From assembly GCA_020161935.1 (NCBI GenBank), contig JAIUNI010000001.1:868001-932000 (forward strand): DNA of 64,000 nt. The letters run 5' to 3'. The position numbers and the translations under genes are program-made. Shown piece after piece: positions 1 through 8,857 of this stretch (the stretch's first letter is position 1; each line of letters opens with the position of its first letter). The stretch comes from Chloroflexota bacterium (GTDB taxonomy: Bacteria; Chloroflexota; Anaerolineae; Aggregatilineales; Phototrophicaceae). The notes below the pieces were generated by a model. It searched no databases and was not told the DNA's origin. It saw nothing but the letters and a program-made list of their open reading frames with translations.

Positions 1-100
1 GTTGAATATCAGGGATGTTCTCAGGCCAAACACTTTGAATAACAGCCCTCACTTGTGTGGCATCTTGCTTATCCGCTCGTCGTATCTGAATTTCACTCAT
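1..100 (-). CDS. GNAT-family N-acetyltransferase, 5' part only
   Basis: Read on the minus strand, the first 100 bases encode MSEIQIRRADKQDATQVRAV followed by about 13 more residues, and the frame runs off the window edge. The opening IxIRxADxxDA followed by a helix is the usual first strand and helix of GNAT acetyltransferases, which move an acetyl group from acetyl-CoA to an amine. Two ATGs lie in tandem (103 and 100). I chose the one at 100 because an AGGGG sequence sits about 5 bases before it. The gene diverges from the next one. The substrate cannot be judged from this fragment, and the family call rests on the N-terminus alone. Confidence 0.55.
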   Translation of the reverse strand, partial: MSEIQIRRADKQDATQVRAVIQSVWPENIPDIQ

Positions 101-173
101 CATTTCCCCTCTGGAAAATCATCCTTGTTTCGGCTACGCTCAAGCTCTAATAAGTGAGCTATTTCTTAACGAA

Positions 174-1790
174 TTGACTGTGCAAACGACAACATCTAAT
201 AAACCCTCTGGCAAATATCTCTATCTCGCTATTTTTACCAGCGGCATGGTCACGCTTGCCGTCGAGCTATCCGCCTCACGCCTGCTCGGCAACGTCTTCG
301 GTTCCAGTAACATCGTCTGGGCGAATGTCATCGGCCTCATACTACTCTATCTGACCGCCGGTTACTTCATCGGTGGTCGTTGGGCAGATCGTTCTCCCTA
401 CCCCACCACCTTCTATGGCATCTTACTCTGGGGGGCGTTCCTCAGTGCGCTGATCCCGCTCGTCGCCCGTCCGGTTCTCGTCACTGCTGCCACCGCCGTT
501 GCCGGTGCGGAAGCCGCTCTAGCCATCGGTTCATTTGCATCTGTGCTGGTCTTGTTCTCGATTCCGGTAACACTCCTTGGCTGCGCGTCGCCGTTCGCCG
601 TCCGTCTCGCCCTTGCTGACGAAACTAACCTGTCGCGTACAGGTAAAATATCAGGTCGCATCAACGCCATCAGCACATTAGGCAGCCTTCTCGGTACATA
701 CCTCCCCACCATCATCATCATTCCCGAACTCGGTACGGTTCGCACCTTCTTGCTGTTCGGTGGTCTATTATATACAGTCGCTCTCATCGGCCTCTTTCGG
801 CATCAAGGGGTAGCCGCACTGCGCTGGCTGTGGATGCCGCTCGTCATCGCCGTACTGGCGTATCTCGTCCTCAGTGGCCCTTTGCGCCCGCCTTTCCCCG
901 GCGCGACTCTACTCTACGAAAAAGAAAGCCAGTACAACTACATCCAAGTCCAGGAAGATACCGCTGGCAACCGTTACCTGTACTTGAACGAAGGTCAAGG
1001 CATCCACAGTCAGTGGAGTCCCAACACCTACAGCGACAATCACCGCACATGGAGCTTCTTCCTCACCGCGCCTTACTTCAACCCGGCCCCGACCACCCCT
1101 GTCGATGTGAAGTCAATCGCCATCGTCGGCCTTGCGGGTGGCACCATCGCCCGTCAGTACAACGCAGTGTATGAAGGCATCCCGATAGACGGTATCGAAA
1201 TCGACGGCGCTATTCTAGAGGCTGGTGCGCGATACTTCGACCTCAACACCATGATGATGCCCGGCCTCACCACCTATGCTCAAGATGGCCGCTATATGCT
1301 CAACCACCTCGACAAAAAGTATAGCCTGATTGCGGTCGATGCCTACCGCCCGCCTTATATCCCGTGGCATCTCACCACTGTCGAGTTTTTTCAGGAAGTC
1401 CGTAATCGCCTTGATGACAACGGAGTCGTCGCTATCAACGTGGGCCGCACCAACGCCGACCGCCGCCTTGTGGACGCGATGACCGCCACCCTTTCGCAAG
1501 TGTTCCCCAGCATTCACGCGATGGATGTCCCCGCGTCATTCAACACCATCCTCGTCGCTACCGTTCAACCGACTGATTCGATCAACTTGGTCACGAACCT
1601 ACAGGACCTACCGCCAGATGCCCCCGAACTCCTGCGCGATTCCCTAACATGGGGTGTGCAGCAGCTAGTACCCACCTACGCATCCGATACCATCTTCACC
1701 GACGACCATGCGCCGGTCGAAACGCTGGTGGACTCGCTCGTGGTCAACTTCCTGCTCTCCAACGATCTTGATAATTTGGCGCAGCCCTAA
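174..1790 (+). CDS. Membrane-anchored spermidine-synthase-like protein (fused MFS/spermidine synthase type)
   Basis: A 538-residue protein in two parts. Residues about 15-240 hold roughly seven hydrophobic segments like those of fused MFS/spermidine synthase proteins. Residues about 250-510 form a Rossmann methyltransferase-like domain with a glycine-rich loop (VGLAGGTIARQY), an acidic strand end (GIEIDG) and the late motif LIAVDAYRPPYIPWHL, as in spermidine synthases. Known relatives with this architecture are mostly uncharacterised and may not make spermidine; the substrate is open. The start is TTG at 174; a GTG at 180 is equally possible and neither has a clear ribosome-binding site. The next gene follows after 3 bases, so the two are probably cotranscribed. 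Confidence 0.75.
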   Translation: MTVQTTTSNKPSGKYLYLAIFTSGMVTLAVELSASRLLGNVFGSSNIVWANVIGLILLYLTAGYFIGGRWADRSPYPTTFYGILLWGAFLSALIPLVARPVLVTAATAVAGAEAALAIGSFASVLVLFSIPVTLLGCASPFAVRLALADETNLSRTGKISGRINAISTLGSLLGTYLPTIIIIPELGTVRTFLLFGGLLYTVALIGLFRHQGVAALRWLWMPLVIAVLAYLVLSGPLRPPFPGATLLYEKESQYNYIQVQEDTAGNRYLYLNEGQGIHSQWSPNTYSDNHRTWSFFLTAPYFNPAPTTPVDVKSIAIVGLAGGTIARQYNAVYEGIPIDGIEIDGAILEAGARYFDLNTMMMPGLTTYAQDGRYMLNHLDKKYSLIAVDAYRPPYIPWHLTTVEFFQEVRNRLDDNGVVAINVGRTNADRRLVDAMTATLSQVFPSIHAMDVPASFNTILVATVQPTDSINLVTNLQDLPPDAPELLRDSLTWGVQQLVPTYASDTIFTDDHAPVETLVDSLVVNFLLSNDLDNLAQP

Positions 1791-1793
1791 AAA

Positions 1794-2507
1794 ATGACAC
1801 CTCCCAAATCGCCTCTGCAATCATCACCACTCTTAACGGTACTGCGTCTGTTCCTGACCATTGGCTTCCCTTTTCTACTGGTCATGATCTTCGTCCGCCT
1901 CATCATGTCGCCGTTGTTCCTTCAATTTGAGTACAACCGCCCCGGCTTCCCCGAAGATTTTTACGGCCTCACGACTCAAGAGCGCTTGGAATATGCCCCG
2001 TTCGCCGTCCAATACTTGCTCAACGGCGATGATATTACGTATTTAGGCGACCTCCGCTTCCCCGACGGCAGCGAAATGTACAACGCACGTGAACTCCACC
2101 ACATGCGCGACGTAAAAATTGTGACTCACTATGCCTTCGCCGCCGCAGTCATTGTGGGCATTCTTGTCACCATCTCCACGGTTGTCTTGTGGCGTTACAG
2201 CCGCCGCACACTTTATGCTGCCTTGCTCACCGCTAGCCGCCTTACCATTGGCATCATCGCCGCCATCGTCATCATTTCGGTTGTCAGTTGGGACACATTT
2301 TTCACCACGTTCCACACCCTGTTCTTCGCAGGCGGCACATGGCAGTTCGCCTACTCCGACACCTTAATCCGGCTTTTCCCGGAACAATTCTGGTTTGATG
2401 CTGCGCTCATCATCGGCGGCGGCACGTTGCTTATCTCTCTGGTGACATTATTCATACTCTCGCGGGGCGTTTTGACACGTCCTAACCAAGATGGTACTCT
2501 CGTATAA
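1794..2507 (+). CDS. DUF1461/TIGR01906 integral membrane protein (Lit-like)
   Basis: A 237-residue protein with four to five membrane segments and the family signature around residues 52-108: FPEDFYGLTTQERLEYA, then the ELHHMRDVK block with His102 and His103. This matches the TIGR01906/DUF1461 family. In some Firmicutes a member of this family, Lit, moves an acyl chain within lipoproteins to make lyso-lipoproteins and relies on conserved histidines. Whether this protein does so is inference; no lipoprotein-processing gene is adjacent, although lipoproteins are encoded elsewhere in the window. It starts 3 bases after the preceding stop, which suggests translational coupling. Confidence 0.75.
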   Translation: MTPPKSPLQSSPLLTVLRLFLTIGFPFLLVMIFVRLIMSPLFLQFEYNRPGFPEDFYGLTTQERLEYAPFAVQYLLNGDDITYLGDLRFPDGSEMYNARELHHMRDVKIVTHYAFAAAVIVGILVTISTVVLWRYSRRTLYAALLTASRLTIGIIAAIVIISVVSWDTFFTTFHTLFFAGGTWQFAYSDTLIRLFPEQFWFDAALIIGGGTLLISLVTLFILSRGVLTRPNQDGTLV

Positions 2508-2536
2508 TAATCACGTACGCTAAATAAAGTGCATTG

Positions 2537-3838
2537 ATGCGAAAATTCGGTACGCTTTCGGCATGGCTCACCGTCGGAATGGGAATTAAGCGTTGGCTTT
2601 TGCTGCTTGCGTTAGGGGTCGTGCTAGTTGGCTTCGGTATCACCCACGCCGTCTTAGTCTTCATCGGGATTCACATCGTCGTAAATCTTTCCTCACTGGG
2701 AGAAATGATTTTTAGCGGTGTAATCATTGCGCTTGGCTTTTCGTTGATTATTATTTCCGTCGTGAAACTCTCACATAATATCCTTGCACCCTATCGGCAA
2801 AATCAGCAGGGACGTGTCGCCGATAGAGTATATGCCCATCGCACACGCCAAAAAGGTCTGAAAGTCGTCGCCATCGGCGGGGGAACAGGCTTACCTTCCG
2901 TTTTACGTGGCTTGAAAGAATATACCAGTAATATCACGGCTGTAGTCACCGTCGCCGACGATGGTGGCAGTTCCGGTCGGCTCCGTCGGGATTTAGGGGT
3001 TCTACCTCCCGGCGACCTGCGGAACAACATAGCCGCCTTAGCCGATGACGAGAGCCTGATGACGCAGTTATTTCAGTATCGCTTTAATGGCGGCGACCTC
3101 GGCGGTCATGCGTTCGGCAATTTGTTTATCAGCGCGTTGGCGGGTGTCACAGGCAGTATCGAAAGCGCCTTAATCGAAACCGAGCGCGTGCTGAACATTA
3201 CAGGGCGGGTACTTCCAGCCACGCTTGAAGATGTGCATCTTTCAGCCTCAGTGCGCGTCGTGGGTAAAACCCAGCCGCTCAACATTGTTGGCGAGTCAAA
3301 AATCACGGAAGCCGGTGGCGCGATTCAAGAGATGCGTCTTACACCTTCTAATGTTGCGGCCTATAACGAAAGTGTGCAGGCCATTTTGGATGCGGGGCTT
3401 GTGGTCATCGGCCCCGGCAGCCTTTTTACCAGCATATTGCCGAACTTGCTTGTAAAGGGCATCACAGAAGCAATTCGCGCCTCAAATGCGTATGTGGTCT
3501 ATGTGTGTAATGTGGCGACCCAACCGGGGGAAACCGATGGCTTCACCGTCGCCGATCACGTGAGCGCCCTTGAGAGACATATCGGACGTGGGGTTATTCA
3601 GGCTGTCCTTGCGAATAACGCCTACCCCAGCACCAATGCGGGCATTACCAACTACGTTCGCCCCGTACCCGAGCATCATGATATTCTGAAACGGTACGAA
3701 GTGCGCTATGCAGACCTGACCGACGATCAACGCCCGTGGCGGCACGATCCTCAAAAATTAGTGACGGCAATTCTTCAACTGAGTCAGGAAGAACGTGTTG
3801 GTAGCAGCCAACCCAGAGAAGTTATAACCGAAAATTAA
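2537..3838 (+). CDS. yvcK: YvcK/CofD-like protein (gluconeogenesis and cell-wall regulator family)
   Basis: A 433-residue protein with two N-terminal membrane segments (about residues 15-40 and 50-75), then a cytoplasmic YvcK domain. Signatures are VVAIGGGTGLPSVLRGLK, TVADDGGSSGRLR, PGDLRNN and GHAFGNLF. YvcK proteins bind UDP-sugars and help direct carbon into the cell wall (GlmR in Bacillus). They share the fold of the CofD phospholactate transferase but lack that role. I start at ATG 2537 rather than the overlapping TTG at 2534; no strong ribosome-binding site is visible. It lies just before the glycolytic genes pgk and tpiA, which suits a link to carbon metabolism. The membrane anchor is an addition relative to the Bacillus protein. 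Confidence 0.88.
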   Translation: MRKFGTLSAWLTVGMGIKRWLLLLALGVVLVGFGITHAVLVFIGIHIVVNLSSLGEMIFSGVIIALGFSLIIISVVKLSHNILAPYRQNQQGRVADRVYAHRTRQKGLKVVAIGGGTGLPSVLRGLKEYTSNITAVVTVADDGGSSGRLRRDLGVLPPGDLRNNIAALADDESLMTQLFQYRFNGGDLGGHAFGNLFISALAGVTGSIESALIETERVLNITGRVLPATLEDVHLSASVRVVGKTQPLNIVGESKITEAGGAIQEMRLTPSNVAAYNESVQAILDAGLVVIGPGSLFTSILPNLLVKGITEAIRASNAYVVYVCNVATQPGETDGFTVADHVSALERHIGRGVIQAVLANNAYPSTNAGITNYVRPVPEHHDILKRYEVRYADLTDDQRPWRHDPQKLVTAILQLSQEERVGSSQPREVITEN

Positions 3839-3960
3839 ACAAAAAGACTCGTTATTTTCAGCTTGGTTTGCTAAATTTAAGAGAAGCATAACCTCAAGTC
3901 TCTACACTGCTTACAGGCAGTTCAATCCCTGCTATCTTTTATCTCAACAGGAGATACGTA

Positions 3961-5151
3961 ATGAATAAAATGACTGTTCGTGACATCGACCTTAAAGGGA
4001 AACGTGTCCTCGTTCGGGTAGACTTCAATGTACCACTCGAAGGAAAAACCATAACGGATGACACCCGCATTCGTGCCGCTGTCCCCACTTTGAAATATAT
4101 TCTCGACCAGAAGCCGAAAGCCGTTATTCTCATGTCCCATTTGGGTCGCCCGAAAGATGGCCCAGAACCCAAATTTTCACTGGCTCCGGTTGCCCCTGCC
4201 CTTGCAGAATTACTAGGGGTTGAGGTCAAGTTCGCCGAAGATTGCATCGGTGAAGTTGCGGATAACGCCGTTGCCAGCCTACCAGAAGGTGGCGTGCTGC
4301 TGCTCGAAAACACACGCTTCTACAAAGGCGAGGAAAAGAACGATCTCGAACTCGCGCAAAAACTCGCCAAGCACGGTGATGTCTATGTCAATGACGCATT
4401 CGGTTCCGCCCATCGCGCCCACTCCTCGACTGAAGGTGTTGCCCGTTACCTCCCTGCGGTTTCAGGTCTATTGATGGAAAAAGAACTCGACTATCTCTCG
4501 ACCACACTCGATAATCCGAAGCGTCCCTTTATCGCCATCCTCGGTGGAGCAAAAGTTTCAGACAAAATTGAAGTGATCGAAGCCTTACTCGGTAAAGTCG
4601 ATCATCTGCTCATCGGCGGTGGTATGGCGAATACCTTCTTCAAAGCGCAAGGTCGGTCACTCGGTAAGTCGCTGGTTGAAGCGGATGCGGTTGAAACAGC
4701 CTCGAAGCTGCTCGAAAAATCAGCCGGGAAACTGGTTCTTCCGATTGATGCTGTGATCGGTGATGCGTTCGACAATAACGCCAACACCAAAACCATTACC
4801 GTTGAGGAAGGTGTTCCTGACGGTTGGAGTATCTACGATATTGGCCCCAAGTCCATCGAGCTTTTCAAGCAGCATCTCGCCGACGCAAAAACTGTCGTAT
4901 GGAATGGCCCGATGGGCGTGTTTGAAATGTCAAACTTTGCCAAAGGCACGAACGCTGTTGCCCAAATTCTCGCTGAACAGACCGATAAGGGTGCAGTGAC
5001 GATCATCGGTGGTGGTGACTCGGCTGCTGCGGTTGAAGCCTCCGGTTTGGCATCCCGCATTACCCATATTTCGACCGGTGGTGGTGCCAGCCTCGAAATG
5101 CTTGAAGGCAAAGAGTTGCCCGGTGTCGTTGCGCTCAAAGATAAAGCATAA
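3961..5151 (+). CDS. pgk: Phosphoglycerate kinase
   Basis: A 396-residue cytoplasmic enzyme that moves a phosphate between 1,3-bisphosphoglycerate and ADP in glycolysis. The N-terminal signature [13 protein letters not shown], the substrate block HLGRP, the [13 protein letters not shown] segment, and the C-terminal nucleotide site with GPMGVFE and GGGDSAAA are all present. Length is normal for the family. The start ATG follows a CAGGAG ribosome-binding site by about 8 bases. tpiA follows after a 185-base gap that contains a hairpin repeat, so the two may be an attenuated operon. Nothing looks unusual in the protein. Confidence 0.97.
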   Translation: MNKMTVRDIDLKGKRVLVRVDFNVPLEGKTITDDTRIRAAVPTLKYILDQKPKAVILMSHLGRPKDGPEPKFSLAPVAPALAELLGVEVKFAEDCIGEVADNAVASLPEGGVLLLENTRFYKGEEKNDLELAQKLAKHGDVYVNDAFGSAHRAHSSTEGVARYLPAVSGLLMEKELDYLSTTLDNPKRPFIAILGGAKVSDKIEVIEALLGKVDHLLIGGGMANTFFKAQGRSLGKSLVEADAVETASKLLEKSAGKLVLPIDAVIGDAFDNNANTKTITVEEGVPDGWSIYDIGPKSIELFKQHLADAKTVVWNGPMGVFEMSNFAKGTNAVAQILAEQTDKGAVTIIGGGDSAAAVEASGLASRITHISTGGGASLEMLEGKELPGVVALKDKA

Positions 5152-5336
5152 TCGGGTTTCGCTAAACTTTGTCTTTCGTAGGGAATGGTCTAAGACCATT
5201 CTGTTTTACTTTAAACACTCTCAGAGTTTGTCTCTTACTCCCCGTTCCAATGTTTTAGAGTGGGATAGAGATTTTGAGTCAGCGTATCACTTAAAGTAGC
5301 ATTTACAGCACCATCAACAGGAGTTTCTAAATCACT

Positions 5337-6107
5337 ATGCGAAAACCAATCATCGCTGGCAACTGGAAAATGTATAAGACTGTTGCCGAATCGGTCACAT
5401 TTGTTCAAGAACTTGCCCCTCGCCTCGCTTCGTTTACAGGTGTTGAGCGCGTCGTTTGTCCGACATTTGTTGCCCTAGTCTCCGTCTCGGATGCACTCAA
5501 AGCGACGGATGTTCGTGTCGGCGCACAAAGCGTCCACTGGGAAGCACAGGGCGCATTTACATCCCAAATCGCCCCGACCATGCTGCAAGGTATTGCTGAG
5601 TATGTCATTATTGGTCACTCTGAATGCCGTGCTTATCTCAATGAAACCGATGAAACGGTCAACAAGAAAGTAAAGGCCGCCCTCGCCTATGGCCTCAAGC
5701 CTATAATCGCCGTGGGTGAAAGTCTCGCTGAAAATGAGGCAGGAAAAACGGAAAGCCTCGTTGGTGGGCAGGTACGCGCTGCCCTCACAGGTGTTGATGC
5801 CGCCAACATGGCAAACATCATCCTCGCTTATGAACCCATTTGGGCCATTGGTACGGGTAAGAGTGCCAGCGGCGAGATTGCAAACAATATCATCGGCGGA
5901 ACCATCCGCGCCACGCTTGTCGATCTGTACGGTAAAACCGTTGCCGATACCGTGCGTATACAGTATGGTGGCAGCGTCAAACCGGAAAACATGCAAGAAT
6001 ATATGTCTCAACCGGATATTGATGGGGCGCTGGTTGGTGGTGCGTCGCTGAAGGTCGAAGACTTCATCAAGCTCATTGAGGCGGCAGCAAAGGCGAAAGG
6101 CGTATAA
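5337..6107 (+). CDS. tpiA: Triosephosphate isomerase
   Basis: A 256-residue TIM-barrel enzyme that interconverts dihydroxyacetone phosphate and glyceraldehyde 3-phosphate. The catalytic lysine is in GNWKMYK, the electrophilic histidine in IIGHSECR, and the general-base glutamate in AYEPIWAIGTGKSA; the phosphate-gripping YGGSVKPEN loop is near the C-terminus. Length is typical. An AGGAG ribosome-binding site lies upstream of the ATG. It follows pgk on the same strand. The next ORF is in the same frame and begins right after the tpiA stop. Confidence 0.97.
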   Translation: MRKPIIAGNWKMYKTVAESVTFVQELAPRLASFTGVERVVCPTFVALVSVSDALKATDVRVGAQSVHWEAQGAFTSQIAPTMLQGIAEYVIIGHSECRAYLNETDETVNKKVKAALAYGLKPIIAVGESLAENEAGKTESLVGGQVRAALTGVDAANMANIILAYEPIWAIGTGKSASGEIANNIIGGTIRATLVDLYGKTVADTVRIQYGGSVKPENMQEYMSQPDIDGALVGGASLKVEDFIKLIEAAAKAKGV

Positions 6108-6152
6108 GCTCTGGACAGTCTTGATCTGATAACTCCGTGGCTGGTTGTTGCA

Positions 6153-7811
6153 GTGCTTTTCTATGCCCTGCGCCAGCTTGAGGTTTGGTTGCACCAGCAC
6201 ATCTTCAAGGTAGGCTGGCTTGTAACCAAGCAGTATCAGACCACGACGATTCTCTATTACGCATTTTTCCTACCCGGCATCATCCTCAATCAATTCATCT
6301 TTTGGTTAGCCGCCGGTTTCCTAAATGTCAGTGCCGAACGTTCAATCGCTTGGCCGCAAAAACAGGAAATCGGCGAACTCAAGCTGGACTTCATCCGCCT
6401 CTCGAAAAACGTTGGTCCCTTACCCTTCGCCGTCATCAGCACCACGCCGCTCCTCGTCGGCATGTTTGCAGTTTGGCAAATTGCAAACAATATCCTCAAC
6501 GTCCCAACCTTCTTAACAGAACTCAATCAGGGTGGCTTTCTAGTCAATCTGTCCACTGCCCTTGCCCACTTTACGAGTGCTCCCGATTTCTGGATATGGG
6601 TCTACCTCGCCTTCGCCGTCAGCAACACCATGATGCCCAACTTCGCCAATCTGCGCGGCTGGCGCATCATCCTCATCGTCCTTGGTGTCCTCATAGCGGC
6701 GTTATACGTGCTCGGCGCGGGCGATCAAGTCGTCATGAACAACCTGCGCGGCCCTGTAACCGACGCATTGAATTCGCTCTCCAGCATCTTTGCCATCATT
6801 ATCGGCCTCGATATTTTCATGGTCGCCGTCTTAGGCACGCTGGAAGCCATCATCGAGCGCATTACCGGCGACAGTGCCACCTTCGAGAACGGCAAAATGG
6901 TCACGCTTCGCCGCAGCGAGTTGCTCGCACGTCGTCAGCAAGCCCTCGCTGTCCGTCCGCAGCAGCGCACACAAAAAGCAGCGGCTGTTCCGGTTGGTCC
7001 GCCTTCCGTCTACAAGCTGCAATTCCCGATACCCGGCGCACCCGGTAAAGAAGCCGTCAGCGTCAGCCCGCAAATGGTTATCTCGCAGGAAATCAAGCCC
7101 GCCGCTCCCACTCCACAACTGGATACACGTTCCGGCCCTGCGGTTATTTCCGGCACAGTAGCAGAAAAACTACCGCCACCATCTACGTCTCAAACCAGCT
7201 CGCCCATTCCGGCAAATCCAGCCACGCCCATGTCAAAACCTGCCGCGTCTCCGGCTGCCCCGACAACGCCCGCCGCATCACCGTTTAACAAGCCTGCCAC
7301 GCCAGCAGCCGCATCTGGCGCATCACCCGTCCCTTCAACATCGCCGTTTAATAAGCCCGCCACACCCGCAGCCGCATCTGGCACATCACCTGCCCCATCA
7401 GCATCGCCATTCAATAAACCGGCAGCACCGACTGGCGGTTCACCTGCGCCCTCAACATCGCCATTCAGTAAACCGGCCACGCCAGTTGGCGGTTCACCTG
7501 CTCCTTCAACGTCGCCATTTAATAAGCCCGCCACACCGATGGGCAGCCCGCCGTCCCCTACCGCGCCCAAGCCACTGGGCATGTCGCCAACAACCGCAAC
7601 AGGCAGTTTCAAACCCGCCGCGCCAATGGGTACATCATCGCCCAGACCGGCAGCACCCGGTTCGCCGTCACCCATTCGCCCCGCGCCGAAGCCAGTCAGT
7701 CCGTTTGCTAGCACAGACGACGAGGACGATGATGAAGAAATAGAAGATGTGGATGATATTGAGGATGACGACGACGAAGTCAGTTATCAGGACTTTGAAG
7801 ATCCAGCTTGA
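6153..7811 (+). CDS. Membrane protein with repetitive Pro/Ala-rich region and acidic C-terminal tail
   Basis: A 552-residue protein I cannot assign to a known family. The first ~230 residues contain about five membrane segments. After a basic stretch comes a Pro/Ala/Ser-rich region with five imperfect copies of an 18-21-residue unit built around SPFNKPATP (bases about 7275-7550). The protein ends with a strongly acidic tail (DDEDDDEEIEDVDD). The listed start is GTG 6153, but the open frame continues upstream to the tpiA stop and reads ITPWLVVAVLFYAL, a plausible membrane segment. A non-standard start such as CTG 6111 is therefore possible. The 3' end overlaps the convergent transferase gene by 25 bases. 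The tail is probably disordered and cytoplasmic, perhaps for protein binding. Confidence 0.7.
   Translation: MLFYALRQLEVWLHQHIFKVGWLVTKQYQTTTILYYAFFLPGIILNQFIFWLAAGFLNVSAERSIAWPQKQEIGELKLDFIRLSKNVGPLPFAVISTTPLLVGMFAVWQIANNILNVPTFLTELNQGGFLVNLSTALAHFTSAPDFWIWVYLAFAVSNTMMPNFANLRGWRIILIVLGVLIAALYVLGAGDQVVMNNLRGPVTDALNSLSSIFAIIIGLDIFMVAVLGTLEAIIERITGDSATFENGKMVTLRRSELLARRQQALAVRPQQRTQKAAAVPVGPPSVYKLQFPIPGAPGKEAVSVSPQMVISQEIKPAAPTPQLDTRSGPAVISGTVAEKLPPPSTSQTSSPIPANPATPMSKPAASPAAPTTPAASPFNKPATPAAASGASPVPSTSPFNKPATPAAASGTSPAPSASPFNKPAAPTGGSPAPSTSPFSKPATPVGGSPAPSTSPFNKPATPMGSPPSPTAPKPLGMSPTTATGSFKPAAPMGTSSPRPAAPGSPSPIRPAPKPVSPFASTDDEDDDEEIEDVDDIEDDDDEVSYQDFEDPA
7275..7550 (+). repeat. Coding tandem repeat, five copies of an SPFNKPATP unit
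   Basis: Within the preceding gene, five in-frame units of 18-21 codons share the core SPFNKPATP followed by an Ala/Gly/Ser/Pro spacer. The units differ by a few substitutions (SPFSKP, KPAAP) and by spacer length (AAASG versus VGG or TGG). Such arrays change copy number easily by slippage or recombination, so the length may vary between strains. Confidence 0.8.
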
Positions 7812-8848
7812 TTGGATCGCGCCAGCAAACCAAATCCGATGGCGACGAGGATCAGCATCACGCCCAGCGTGACGAACTTAAATAGCTGGCTTTCCGTAAC
7901 CAGCGTAAGCACCCCAAAAAACGCACAAAAAATATAGTAGCCGACGACGATTTGCCGCTGGTTAAACCCCATATCCTGTAACCGGAAATGCACATGCCCA
8001 CGGTCGCCCTCAAATGGGCTTCTCCCCCGCCGCAGCCGGTTTACCGCCTGCCACACCAAATCCATCAGCGGCAGCCCCATGACCAGCAAGATCGCCGCCA
8101 TCTTCGCCCCACCGATAATACTAAGCGTACCGAGTAAATAACCGAGGTAAAACGCCCCGCCGCCCATAATAATCCGCGCCGGATAGAAGTTGTACAGCAC
8201 GAATCCCAGCGACGCGCCCATCAGCGCCAGCATCAGCAAACTCACACTCGTTTGCGCCGGTTCTACACGCAGCGCACTGTTGACGAATAGCATCGTCCCC
8301 GCAATAAACGCCACACCACCCGCCAACCCATCCAACCCATCGAGGAAGTTGACGGTGTTCATCATCCCCACCAGCCAGAAGTAGCTCAACGTCACCGTGA
8401 CAATATAAGCCCACGGGACGGTTTGCTCTCCCGTCAGCGGGTTATTAAAAAACTCGATGAAAATCTGGAAGAGGATCGCGATGCCGGCAGCAATCGACTG
8501 TCCCGTAAAAATACTGAGCGCCTTAAACTGGTAAATATCGTCCAGCAGCCCGACGACGAAAATCACCACCCCGCCGATGAGCAGCCCCGCCAGACGCACC
8601 GTCTCATACGGATCGAGGCGTGGCACAGGCAGCACCTGCGCCACCAACACCGTTACCGTAAACGACGCGAAAATGACCAACCCGCCCAGCTTGGATACCC
8701 CACGCGCATCGGCATCATTCACACGCCGTCCACCCATGATCGAAACGATTTTGAAACGTTTGCCCAAAGCATCTGCAATCGGCCCAACGATCAGCGCAAT
8801 ACTCAGCGCCATCCCAAAAACCATTACAAAAATGCTGGAGTCAACCAC
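7787..8848 (-). CDS. WecA/MraY-family undecaprenyl-phosphate sugar-1-phosphate transferase
   Basis: A 353-residue polytopic membrane protein of glycosyltransferase family 4. It shows the DD pair in GLLDDIYQFKAL, the NTVNFLDGLDGLAGG motif and a late region with HVHFRL, as in WecA and TagO. These enzymes move a sugar 1-phosphate, often GlcNAc-1-P, onto undecaprenyl phosphate to start envelope polymers. WecA/TagO fits better than MraY because of the HxHxR-type motif and because no mur genes are nearby. The start is GTG with an AGGGG site. It lies 9 bases downstream of upp on the same strand and shares its promoter. The 3' end overlaps the convergent membrane-protein gene by 25 bases. Confidence 0.88.
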   Translation of the reverse strand: MVDSSIFVMVFGMALSIALIVGPIADALGKRFKIVSIMGGRRVNDADARGVSKLGGLVIFASFTVTVLVAQVLPVPRLDPYETVRLAGLLIGGVVIFVVGLLDDIYQFKALSIFTGQSIAAGIAILFQIFIEFFNNPLTGEQTVPWAYIVTVTLSYFWLVGMMNTVNFLDGLDGLAGGVAFIAGTMLFVNSALRVEPAQTSVSLLMLALMGASLGFVLYNFYPARIIMGGGAFYLGYLLGTLSIIGGAKMAAILLVMGLPLMDLVWQAVNRLRRGRSPFEGDRGHVHFRLQDMGFNQRQIVVGYYIFCAFFGVLTLVTESQLFKFVTLGVMLILVAIGFGLLARSNQAGSSKS

Positions 8849-8857
8849 GTTTTCCCC

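Noticed and set aside
3909..3937. CAGGCAGTTCAATCCCTGC, like a tRNA T-arm
   Set aside because: The arms do not pair as a T-stem, and no acceptor or anticodon stem can be placed around it. No other tRNA-like sequence was found in the gaps.
3850..3945. Promoter TTGGTT...CATAAC for pgk
   Set aside because: Both boxes are weak, so it was not listed.
7190..7714. 174-codon minus-strand open frame opposite the Pro-rich repeats
   Set aside because: It is the shadow of a repetitive, biased-composition coding region: a Gly/Ala/Val-rich translation with no start signal.
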